Positions 1-5,439 of a stretch of DNA of 5,448 nt are shown piece by piece. The translations under genes and the position numbers were made by a program. The notes under the pieces are model-generated. The model made no database searches. It had not been told where the DNA came from and saw nothing but the letters and a program-made list of their open reading frames with translations. Source of the stretch: Saprospiraceae bacterium. Its GTDB lineage: Bacteria > Bacteroidota > Bacteroidia > Chitinophagales > Saprospiraceae. Where the stretch lies: the NCBI GenBank assembly GCA_020630455.1, contig JAHDBK010000287.1, positions 1-5,448 on the forward strand, given 5' to 3'. Every line of letters begins with the position of its first letter. Positions within the stretch are counted from its first letter, which is position 1.

Positions 1-10
1 CTTTTTTACG

Positions 11-38
11 TTGAATTCGAACCAAACGATTATCTTTG
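11..38 (+). promoter_or_regulatory. Candidate Bacteroidota-type promoter for ftsY
   Basis: A TTG at 11-13 (-33 element) is followed after 17 bases by TATCTTTG at 31-38, an exact match to the Bacteroidota -7 consensus TAnnTTTG. The spacing fits sigma-ABfr type promoters. Transcription would begin near 44-46, giving a leader of about 85 nt before the ftsY ATG. Chance matches to TAnnTTTG are expected in AT-rich DNA, but a match at correct spacing in a noncoding gap upstream of a gene is meaningful. No upstream gene can be identified in bases 1-43: three residues (F-L-R) followed by a TGA at 12-14 could be the tail of one, but that is too short to name. Confidence 0.55.
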
Positions 39-43
39 GTGTA

Positions 44-88
44 GTCTATATAAATGTTATATATAATTAATATAACATTTGTATAGAT
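44..88 (+). other. Long AT-rich inverted repeat in the ftsY leader
   Basis: Bases 44-62 and 70-88 are inverted repeats: 17 of 19 positions are Watson-Crick pairs and the other two (51/81 and 44/88) would be G-U wobbles in RNA. The loop is 7 bases (63-69). The stem is almost all A-U and is not followed at once by a pure T-run, so it is not a textbook terminator. It begins about where the predicted ftsY transcript should start, so it may form a 5'-terminal stem-loop. It could instead be a terminator of a gene lying off the left edge. Confidence 0.6.
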
Positions 89-130
89 AAATAAAGAATT
101 TTTGTTATAAATCATACATTTTAAACCATA

Positions 131-1105
131 ATGAGCTTTTTTAAAAAATTTTTCAATAAAGAAAAAGAAGAGGACTTAGACAAAGGACTTGAAAAAACCA
201 AGAGTAACTTTTTTTCTAATATCAGTAAAGCAATTGCAGGTAAGTCAACTGTCGACATTGAAGTCTTGGATGAATTAGAACAAGTGCTTATTTCTTCTGA
301 TGTTGGTCTTGATACGACTATTAAAATAATTGAAAGAATAGAAGAAAGAGTAGCTAAGGACAAATACCTTAATACTTCTGAATTGAACACTATTCTAAAG
401 GACGAAATAGTACAATTACTTGCCGAAAATAATACGACAGATACAGAGGATTTTAATCCTCCAATAGATACCAAACCATATATTTTGTTAGTTGTTGGTG
501 TGAATGGAGTAGGCAAAACGACCACTATTGGAAAACTAGCCCACCAACTCCATAAAAATGGCAAAAAAGTAGTCTTAGGTGCCGCCGATACATTTAGAGC
601 AGCAGCAGTTGACCAACTCCAAATTTGGTCTGAAAGAGTAGGTTGTGATTTCTATAGTAAGGGAATGAATACCGACCCTGCCGCTGTTGCATACGAAACA
701 GTACAATATGCCATCAATAATAATTGTGATGTAGCGATTATAGATACAGCGGGAAGATTACACAACAAAGTAGGCTTAATGAATGAGTTGTCAAAAATCA
801 AACGTTCTATGGATAAAAAATTAGAGGGGGCTCCCCATGATGTCTTATTAGTATTAGATGCAACTACAGGACAAAATGCTATAGAACAATGTGCTAAATT
901 TAGCGAAGCTACCGATGTTTCTTGCTTGGCATTAACTAAATTAGACGGTACGGCAAAAGGTGGTGTAGCTATTGGTATTTCTGACCAATTCAAAATACCA
1001 ATTAAATATATTGGTGTAGGTGAAGGAATAGAACAATTACAAATTTTCAATAAACAAGCATTTGTAGATTCTTTATTCAAAGATGCAGAGCAGTTTGCTA
1101 GTTGA
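131..1105 (+). CDS. ftsY: Signal recognition particle receptor GTPase FtsY
   Basis: FtsY is the membrane-associated SRP receptor. It pairs with Ffh-bound ribosomes and, through reciprocal GTP hydrolysis, hands nascent membrane and secreted proteins to SecYEG. The 324-residue product has the complete NG domain. The helical N domain spans about 25-100. The P-loop GVNGVGKTT is at 123-131, DTFRAAA at 153-159, DTAGR at 205-209, TKLDG at 269-273 and the closing GVGEG loop at 295-299. The long acidic A domain of E. coli FtsY is absent. Instead the protein starts with a short basic and aromatic helix (MSFFKKFF) that probably serves as the membrane anchor, as is usual in Bacteroidota. The ATG at 131 gives the expected N-terminus and has no Shine-Dalgarno. 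It stands alone, 146 bp from the next gene. No key residue is missing, and the family assignment is secure. Confidence 0.97.
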   Translation: MSFFKKFFNKEKEEDLDKGLEKTKSNFFSNISKAIAGKSTVDIEVLDELEQVLISSDVGLDTTIKIIERIEERVAKDKYLNTSELNTILKDEIVQLLAENNTTDTEDFNPPIDTKPYILLVVGVNGVGKTTTIGKLAHQLHKNGKKVVLGAADTFRAAAVDQLQIWSERVGCDFYSKGMNTDPAAVAYETVQYAINNNCDVAIIDTAGRLHNKVGLMNELSKIKRSMDKKLEGAPHDVLLVLDATTGQNAIEQCAKFSEATDVSCLALTKLDGTAKGGVAIGISDQFKIPIKYIGVGEGIEQLQIFNKQAFVDSLFKDAEQFAS

Positions 1106-1171
1106 TTCAGTTGCCAATAATCAGTAATAAATCTAAGAATAGGCTAATAAATAATAGTGCAAAATAATTAA

Positions 1172-1215
1172 ATTTTTACAAATGATAAAGAGAACTCTTT
1201 ATTATTTGTAAAAAT
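1172..1215 (+). other. Long near-perfect hairpin between ftsY and the adenosyltransferase gene
   Basis: Bases 1172-1192 and 1195-1215 are complementary over 21 positions, with one G-U wobble (1184/1203). The innermost pairs must open to give a small GAAC-type loop. The outer arm ends in AAAAAT rather than a downstream T-run, so on the + strand it is an atypical terminator. Its core TAAAGA...TCTTTA recurs in two other gaps. The likely role is transcription termination or 3'-end protection of the ftsY mRNA, but it could also act in the leader of the next gene, which begins 36 bp downstream. Confidence 0.6.
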
Positions 1216-1251
1216 GTAACATTGAGTTCTAATGTCTAATCATCTATAATA

Positions 1252-1797
1252 ATGAAAATATATACTAAAACTGGAGATAAAGGAGAAACAGGTTTGTTTG
1301 GTGGAAAGAGGTTGCCAAAAAGCCATATTAGAATTGAAGCATACGGAACTGTAGATGAATTAAATTCTTACTTGGGTTTGTTGAGGGATGTAAATACGGG
1401 TCAAGCTACTAAAGATATTTTAAAAGAAGCTCAAGACCGATTATTTTCCATTGGAGCTGTTTTGGCATCTAATCCTGAAAAAAACCTTATTCAAGCTGAT
1501 ATTCAAGATACTGATATCCAAATACTAGAAAAAGCAATGGATGTCATGAATGAATCTCTTCCTGCATTAAAAAACTTTATACTCCCTGGTGGTCATGTCT
1601 TTGTTTCTTATTGCCATATTGCAAGAACCGTTTGTAGACGAGCAGAAAGAAGAGTAGTTGACCTACATTATAATGAAGCTGTTGAACCCATGATAATCCA
1701 ATATCTCAATCGTTTATCAGACTATCTTTTTGTTCTTTCTAGAAAAATGGCAAAAGATTTAGGAGCGGAAGAAGTCATCTGGACTTCTAGGAGTTAA
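1252..1797 (+). CDS. PduO-type ATP:cob(I)alamin adenosyltransferase
   Basis: This enzyme transfers the 5'-deoxyadenosyl group of ATP to cob(I)alamin, making coenzyme B12 for enzymes such as methylmalonyl-CoA mutase or B12-dependent ribonucleotide reductase. The 181-residue length is typical of the single-domain PduO/MMAB family. The N-terminal ATP-binding segment YTKTGDKGETGLFGGKR (4-20) is intact, followed by YGTVDELNS (31-39), FILPGG (109-114), ARTVCRRAERR (124-134) and YLNRLSDYLF (151-160). Asp35, Phe109, Arg125 and Asn153 line up by spacing with active-site residues of characterised PduO enzymes, and Arg125, Arg129 and Glu132 with human MMAB Arg186, Arg190 and Glu193. It should be a soluble cytoplasmic trimer. 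No cobalamin-synthesis or B12-dependent gene is next to it, and I saw no obvious cobalamin riboswitch in the 146-bp leader, so it may serve salvage of imported B12. Confidence 0.94.
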   Translation: MKIYTKTGDKGETGLFGGKRLPKSHIRIEAYGTVDELNSYLGLLRDVNTGQATKDILKEAQDRLFSIGAVLASNPEKNLIQADIQDTDIQILEKAMDVMNESLPALKNFILPGGHVFVSYCHIARTVCRRAERRVVDLHYNEAVEPMIIQYLNRLSDYLFVLSRKMAKDLGAEEVIWTSRS

Positions 1798-1824
1798 AAA
1801 AATCTTTATTTTTGATGATTATTA

Positions 1825-1853
1825 ATAATTTCATGTTAAAAAGATGAAATTAT
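1825..1853 (+). other. Short AT-rich hairpin between the adenosyltransferase gene and folB
   Basis: Bases 1825-1834 and 1844-1853 form a perfect 10-bp inverted repeat with a 9-base loop. No T-run follows, so it is at best a weak terminator or a leader structure of the next gene. The rest of the 99-bp gap has no exact TAnnTTTG. A one-mismatch version (TACTTTCG, 1857-1864) lacks a TTG at suitable distance. Confidence 0.4.
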
Positions 1854-1896
1854 GTAATACTTTCGTAATTATTTTAAGTCTAAAACGATATAAAGT

Positions 1897-2412
1897 ATGA
1901 GTGTTATCTCTTTAGAAGGAATGAAGTTTTACGCTTATCATGGTGTATATAAAGAGGAAAAAATAATAGGTGGAGAGTACCTTGTTGACCTATTTATTGA
2001 AACAGATATTTCTAAAGCAGCTAGTGGAGATGATATTTTTCAAACAATCAATTATGAAACACTTTATACCATTTGTGAAATTGAAATGGGAAAAAGTGTC
2101 GATTTGATAGAAACACTCGTCTCAAATATAATCTCCAAAATAAAAAAACAATTCAAAACCATCCAATTTATTAGAGTGAAGATAAAAAAGTTATCTCCTC
2201 CTTTGGGTGGAAAAATAGAGTTTGCAGCAATCGAAGAAGAAGAAGCTTTTACCACTAAATGTGGAAAATGTGGAAAAGGAATGATTTGCTATTCAGACGA
2301 AAATTGTTGGTGCAATGATTTTAAAAAAATTCATCCAAGAACACAAATGATGTTACAAGAAGAATTTGGATCTTGTCTTTGTGCCAAATGTTTGGACTTT
2401 TATGTTGGTTAA
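1897..2412 (+). CDS. folB: Dihydroneopterin aldolase (FolB) fused to a C-terminal cysteine-rich CWC-type domain
   Basis: The N-terminal part (about 1-116) is dihydroneopterin aldolase, which cleaves 7,8-dihydroneopterin to 6-hydroxymethyl-7,8-dihydropterin and glycolaldehyde in folate synthesis. The tract GMKFYAYHGVYKEE (8-21) carries Glu21, which aligns with Glu22 of the S. aureus enzyme. DLIET (69-73) holds the expected glutamate at 72, and KKLSPPLGG (97-105) holds Lys98 at the catalytic lysine position. FolB is normally about 120 residues, and this protein has 171. After a Glu-rich linker comes a tail with eight cysteines at 122, 125, 131, 137, 139, 160, 162 and 165. The order C-x2-C-x5-C-x5-CWC-x20-C-x-C-x2-C and the FGSCLCAKCL ending resemble the stand-alone Cys-rich CWC family (PF14375), which looks metal-binding but whose function is unknown to me. 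The frame runs on without a stop, so this is a real fusion in the sequence. The aldolase call is firm; the tail assignment is by recognition only. Confidence 0.92.
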   Translation: MSVISLEGMKFYAYHGVYKEEKIIGGEYLVDLFIETDISKAASGDDIFQTINYETLYTICEIEMGKSVDLIETLVSNIISKIKKQFKTIQFIRVKIKKLSPPLGGKIEFAAIEEEEAFTTKCGKCGKGMICYSDENCWCNDFKKIHPRTQMMLQEEFGSCLCAKCLDFYVG

Positions 2413-2434
2413 TAACATTTTTTTATATTAATAC

Positions 2435-2460
2435 AAAAATAAAGAAAATTCTTTATTTTT
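2435..2460 (+). terminator. Symmetrical A/T hairpin after folB, possible bidirectional terminator
   Basis: Bases 2435-2446 and 2449-2460 are perfect 12-base inverted repeats around a central AA. One arm starts with five A and the other ends with five T, so the stem carries a U-tract in either direction, as in bidirectional terminators of AT-rich genomes. It lies 22 bp after the folB stop. GC content is very low (one G-C pair per arm), so termination strength is doubtful. The core AATAAAGA...TCTTTATT matches that of two other gaps. Confidence 0.45.
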
Positions 2461-2491
2461 CAAATATTTTAAATTTAAAAACTTCTTTATT

Positions 2492-3208
2492 ATGATTAAA
2501 AAAATAGGAATTATAATGTCACTTTGCTTGAGTATGACTTTCTACTCTTGTGACCAATTAGCAGGATTAGCAGGTGATTTATTAGGTCCTGGTGGTCTTA
2601 CACAAGCAGAAATAGGACAAGGGTTGAAAGAAGCTCTAAAAATAGGAATTACTAGTGGAGCTCAAAAACTATCTTTAGAAGATGGTTATCTAAAAAGCCC
2701 ATACAAAATATTATTACCTGATGAGGTTAGAAAAGTAACGGATAAGTTAGCTACTATTCCAGGTTTTGATATGGTTGAACAAAAATTAGTTGAAAAACTA
2801 AATAGAGGGGCAGAAGATGCAGCTAAAAGTGCGGCTCCTATTTTCAAAGATGCCATTACAGAAATGACATTCCAAGACGCTACTAAAATCCTTATGGGTG
2901 AAAAAAATGCGGCTACAAGCTACCTTACTAGCAAAACGCGTACAAAACTTTATAATGAATTCCAACCTGTTATCTTGAATTCATTGAATAAAGTAGGTGC
3001 TGCGGATTATTGGAATAGCTTAGTTACTAAATACAACTCTATTCCTTTTGTCAATAAAGTCAATCCGGATTTAGACGATTATGTAACCAATGAAGCCCTT
3101 GATGGTCTATTCAACATGGTTGAAAAGAAAGAACTATCTATTCGTACTAATATTAGCGAAAGAACATCTGATTTATTGAGAAGAGTATTTGCTCAGCAAG
3201 ATAAATAA
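2492..3208 (+). CDS. DUF4197 family lipoprotein
   Basis: The function of DUF4197 proteins is not known to me. The 238-residue product starts with a lysine-rich n-region and hydrophobic stretch and then FYSC (17-20), so Cys20 is the probable lipidated residue. After Cys20 comes DQLAG, without a clear K/Q-rich acidic surface-export signal, which suggests a lipoprotein on the periplasmic side. The mature part shows the whole DUF4197 domain: GLKEALKIGITSGAQKLS (44-61), GYLKSPYKILLP (65-76), KLNRGAEDAAKSAAPIFKDAI (within 102-122), MTFQDATKILMGEKNAAT (125-142), DDYVTNEALDGLFNMV (195-210) and RTSDLLRRVF (224-233). It is predicted to be mostly helical. The length is normal and the gene intact. It ends in a strong terminator, so it is the last gene of its transcript. 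No close partner gene suggests a role. Confidence 0.9.
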   Translation: MIKKIGIIMSLCLSMTFYSCDQLAGLAGDLLGPGGLTQAEIGQGLKEALKIGITSGAQKLSLEDGYLKSPYKILLPDEVRKVTDKLATIPGFDMVEQKLVEKLNRGAEDAAKSAAPIFKDAITEMTFQDATKILMGEKNAATSYLTSKTRTKLYNEFQPVILNSLNKVGAADYWNSLVTKYNSIPFVNKVNPDLDDYVTNEALDGLFNMVEKKELSIRTNISERTSDLLRRVFAQQDK

Positions 3209-3229
3209 TCTATATTTTTTAAAATTGTT

Positions 3230-3270
3230 AATGCCCTTGATTAAGAATATTTAATCAAGGGCATTTTTTT
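3230..3270 (+). terminator. Intrinsic terminator after the DUF4197 gene
   Basis: A perfect 15-bp stem (3230-3244 with 3251-3265) with a 6-base loop GAATAT contains a GC-richer run (GCCCTTG/CAAGGGC) and runs into seven T at 3264-3270. It lies 21 bp after the DUF4197 stop codon. This is the clearest rho-independent terminator in the window and separates the DUF4197 gene from the thioredoxin-like gene. Confidence 0.92.
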
Positions 3271-3280
3271 AACCTTTTCT

Positions 3281-3314
3281 TTGTACTTATTTAACAAAAA
3301 GTATCATAATTTTG
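3281..3314 (+). promoter_or_regulatory. Candidate promoter for the thioredoxin-like gene
   Basis: TAATTTTG at 3307-3314 matches the Bacteroidota -7 consensus TAnnTTTG exactly. A TTG at 3281-3283 lies 23 bases upstream, at the long end of the accepted spacing. Transcription would start near 3320, leaving about 40 nt of leader. The position just after a strong terminator and before a gene supports it; the wide spacing weakens it. Confidence 0.4.
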
Positions 3315-3360
3315 GCATTGTTTTCTGTTATATTTATACTATAAATCAAATCAAAAAATC

Positions 3361-4779
3361 ATGAGATTACTTACAATAGTATTTTTTTGCTTCTTTCAAA
3401 TATTTGCCTTTGCCAAAGATGGCTATAAAATAAATCTTGATGTTGACAATTTTGATAGAGACTCAGTTATATTGGCAGCTTATTATGGTAATTCTAATTT
3501 AATCGTTGACACCTTTGCTAGAAATAACAAAGGAACTTTTGTAATGGAAGGAGAAGAGTCTTTAGAAGGAGGAATGTACCTTATTATTTTCCCGCCTCAA
3601 AATACCTTCCTTGAACTAATTATTGATAAAGAACAACATTTTTCTATTGAATGTGATTACAATGATATTATTAGTAGTATAAAAATAAAAGGTTCTAATG
3701 AATCAGGTGCTTTATACGATTATATTCAATTTTTATCTAATAAAAAGAAAGAAGCTGAAAAACTAGCCAAAGAAAATGAAAAAGAAGTAGACCCAGCAAA
3801 AAAAGAAAAAATAGAACAGAAACGAGATAAACTAGACAAAGAAGTAACAAATTATTTTGAAAACATAAAATTAAAATATCCCAATTCTATCAATTCAGCG
3901 ATTATTAAAGTGGCTGAACCCATAGAAATGCCTGAACACCTCAAGAAAGAGGGAGCAGATGAATTAGAAAGATATTATTATTATAAAAAGAATTATTTTA
4001 ATAAAATTGATTTGAGTGATGATAGAATGTTGCGTTCTAATTTTTTATTTAAAAGAATTGAATATTATGTCGATAAATTAACTCCTCAAAACCCTGACTC
4101 TATTGCACAATCAATTGATAATATATTGATGCCTATGAATAAAGAAGGAGATATGTTTAAATATTATCTTGTTCATTTTTTGAATCGCTACGCAAAATCT
4201 AAAATTGTAGGTATGGATGCCGTTTATGTTCATATCGTCAATGAATATTATGCAAAAGGTATGGCTCCTTGGACAGATGAGGAAACACTTAAAAAAATAT
4301 TAGAAAATGCCAAAGGTTTAGAGCCCGTGTTAATTGGTAAAACAGCTCCCGATATTCGTATGAAAAAACGAGATGGTTCAGCGATTACGCTTCATGAAAT
4401 TGATTCGGATTATACCGTTTTATACATTTGGGATACAGATTGCGGACACTGTAAAAAAGCAAGCCCTTTTATGATTGAATTCAATGAAAAATTTAAGGAC
4501 AAAGGAGTCAAATTATTTGCAGTTTGTGACGAATATAGAGATGAAGTTTCAAAGTGTTGGGAAACTATCGATGAAAGAGGATATGATTGGTTAAATGTTG
4601 TTGACCCATTCATGCAATCAAGGTATAAGTCTAGATATTACATCAAATCTACTCCTCAAATCTTTATTCTTGATAAAGACAAAAAAATATTAGTAAAAAG
4701 AATAGGAGCAGAGCAATTAGGCGATGTAATGGAACAAATCATCCAAAGAGATCAAGAAAATTTAAAAAATAATAATTAA
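3361..4779 (+). CDS. Secreted DUF4369-like/TlpA-like thiol-disulfide oxidoreductase
   Basis: This is a predicted periplasmic thioredoxin-fold protein of 472 residues. A signal peptide covers about 1-18, with likely cleavage after AFA and before KDG. Residues about 21-118 look like the beta-rich DUF4369 domain (YKINLDVDN..., GTFVMEG, GGMYLIIFPP, LELIIDKEQHFSIECDY). A highly charged Lys/Glu helix at about 125-168 may be a coiled coil, followed by a helical middle region resembling DUF5106 (about 170-320). The C-terminal TlpA/AhpC-type domain (about 325-462) has WDTDCGHCKKASP with the redox pair Cys361/Cys364, and the cis-proline in STPQIFILDKD (Pro432). Such proteins in Bacteroidota are thought to reduce or isomerise disulfides in the envelope; the substrate here is unknown. 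Extra cysteines at 389 and 399 lie in the thioredoxin domain. It appears to be transcribed alone, with a terminator on each side. The thioredoxin domain is certain; the DUF names are by recognition. Confidence 0.88.
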   Translation: MRLLTIVFFCFFQIFAFAKDGYKINLDVDNFDRDSVILAAYYGNSNLIVDTFARNNKGTFVMEGEESLEGGMYLIIFPPQNTFLELIIDKEQHFSIECDYNDIISSIKIKGSNESGALYDYIQFLSNKKKEAEKLAKENEKEVDPAKKEKIEQKRDKLDKEVTNYFENIKLKYPNSINSAIIKVAEPIEMPEHLKKEGADELERYYYYKKNYFNKIDLSDDRMLRSNFLFKRIEYYVDKLTPQNPDSIAQSIDNILMPMNKEGDMFKYYLVHFLNRYAKSKIVGMDAVYVHIVNEYYAKGMAPWTDEETLKKILENAKGLEPVLIGKTAPDIRMKKRDGSAITLHEIDSDYTVLYIWDTDCGHCKKASPFMIEFNEKFKDKGVKLFAVCDEYRDEVSKCWETIDERGYDWLNVVDPFMQSRYKSRYYIKSTPQIFILDKDKKILVKRIGAEQLGDVMEQIIQRDQENLKNNN

Positions 4780-4827
4780 TTTTTTTTGTATTAATATATT
4801 TTTATTTAAGAATAAGTTATATATTTA

Positions 4828-4863
4828 AAAATGATACTTACCTATTTTGGTAAGTATCATTTT
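4828..4863 (+). terminator. Intrinsic terminator after the thioredoxin-like gene
   Basis: A perfect 15-bp inverted repeat (4828-4842 with 4849-4863) with a 6-base TATTTT loop lies 48 bp after the stop codon. The stem begins with AAAA and ends with TTTT, so it can serve as a terminator in either direction, though the T-run is short and interrupted by a G at 4864. Confidence 0.75.
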
Positions 4864-5063
4864 GTATAATAAAAATAAGATTTTCTTTAATAAGTAAGTA
4901 GGAAGACAATAGAGATTAGATTTTAGATTCACATACAAATAATAAAGATTTTTCTTTATAAATGTATAGTTATTTTGTCCAATAACTTACTTAATTATTT
5001 GTGATTAACCAAATTGTCACAATTAAACTTTATTTTAATTTGTTATTAGTAATTAAATTGAAA
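4864..5063 (+). other. Noncoding gap with possible folded leader upstream of the pentapeptide gene
   Basis: No gene is supported here. Several complementary segments are visible: 4891-4899 with 4985-4993 (9 bp, perfect), then a 5-by-5 internal loop, 4905-4909 with 4975-4979 (5 bp), and an internal hairpin 4942-4948/4953-4959 with a TTTT loop and the TAAAGA...TCTTTA core seen elsewhere. Together they could form one branched fold of about 105 nt, a 5' leader structure or small RNA. In DNA this AT-rich such pairings also arise by chance. I found no exact TAnnTTTG promoter in the gap. Confidence 0.3.
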
Positions 5064-5396
5064 ATGGCAAAAAAGAAAAACTTCAGCTTACCTTCAGTAA
5101 AATACATAAACTGTATAGTGGATAGGTTAAAATTCAACATCACACTCATTCATGAATTATTAATGGATGATGTAGAAGTAAAGAATTTAAAAGTAAGTAA
5201 CTCTAATTTAAGTAAATCTCGTATTCACAACTCCAATCTTAGTAATACTTTTTGGCATCAATCTAATTTTTCTTATGCCGAACTAAATAATTGTAATATC
5301 GAAGGACTTCGCATCAATGGTTATTTAATAAGTGACTTGATTGCAGAACGTCAAAAAGGTGAAAATTCTGTAGAAAAGGATAAAGAAGAATTATAA
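5064..5396 (+). CDS. Small pentapeptide-repeat protein
   Basis: The 110-residue product from ATG 5064 (MAKKKNFSLP...) contains a run of pentapeptide repeats at about 42-86. Every fifth residue is a buried hydrophobic one (V44, L49, I54, L59, W64, F69, L74, I79, I84), and the residue two before it is small in most repeats (S47, S52, S57, T62, S67, A72, C77). Eight or nine repeats would give about two coils of a right-handed quadrilateral beta-helix. The repeats are followed by GLRINGYLISDLIAERQ, an ending I recall from small pentapeptide proteins, and a charged tail. There is no signal peptide, so it should be cytoplasmic. Its function is unknown; it is much shorter than the DNA-gyrase-mimic Qnr/MfpA proteins. 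A GTG at 5001 in frame would add 21 hydrophobic residues, but the ATG with its basic N-terminus is preferred because the upstream stretch looks noncoding. Confidence 0.82.
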   Translation: MAKKKNFSLPSVKYINCIVDRLKFNITLIHELLMDDVEVKNLKVSNSNLSKSRIHNSNLSNTFWHQSNFSYAELNNCNIEGLRINGYLISDLIAERQKGENSVEKDKEEL

Positions 5397-5411
5397 TTTA
5401 TAAAATATTTT

Positions 5412-5439
5412 TTGTGATAAAGGAATTATTTTATTTTTG
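5412..5439 (+). promoter_or_regulatory. Strong Bacteroidota-type promoter reading out of the window
   Basis: TTG at 5412-5414 and TATTTTTG at 5432-5439 are separated by 17 bases, an ideal match to the phylum's TTG-N17-23-TAnnTTTG promoter, with an extra T making TTTG at 5411-5414. Transcription would start near 5445-5447, so it serves a + strand gene beyond the right edge. It begins 15 bp after the pentapeptide gene's stop, and no terminator is visible between them, so some read-through is possible. Confidence 0.65.

Noticed and set aside
1..66. Short open frames running in from the left edge as the tail of an upstream gene
   Set aside because: All three + frames stop within 70 bases and none gives a recognisable C-terminus. 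The segment overlaps a good promoter match, so it is better read as mostly noncoding.
121..564. Minus-strand open frame of 147 codons opposite ftsY
   Set aside because: It lies fully antisense to the conserved N and G1 regions of ftsY, and its product resembles no known family. It is a shadow of the real gene.
652..1080. Minus-strand open frame of 142 codons opposite the ftsY G domain
   Set aside because: It is antisense to conserved GTPase motifs and has a low-complexity, family-less translation.
1125..1152. Direct repeat TAATAAAT at 1125-1132 and 1145-1152 after ftsY
   Set aside because: It is eight A/T bases only and expected by chance at this composition.
1106..1251. A cobalamin riboswitch upstream of the adenosyltransferase gene
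   Set aside because: The 146-bp gap is too short and too AT-rich, and I could not see a B12-box-like sequence. The hairpin there is a simple palindrome.
2064..2255. Minus-strand open frame of 63 codons within folB
   Set aside because: It is opposite the FolB catalytic core; there is no recognisable product.
4410..4613. Minus-strand open frame of 67 codons within the thioredoxin-like gene
   Set aside because: It is opposite the CGHC region and is explained by codon composition of the real gene.
5001..5063. N-terminal extension of the pentapeptide protein from a GTG start, giving a hydrophobic segment
   Set aside because: The stretch has the A/T composition of the noncoding gap, GTG starts are uncommon in this setting, and the ATG at 5064 gives a natural basic N-terminus. 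A membrane anchor is not wholly excluded.
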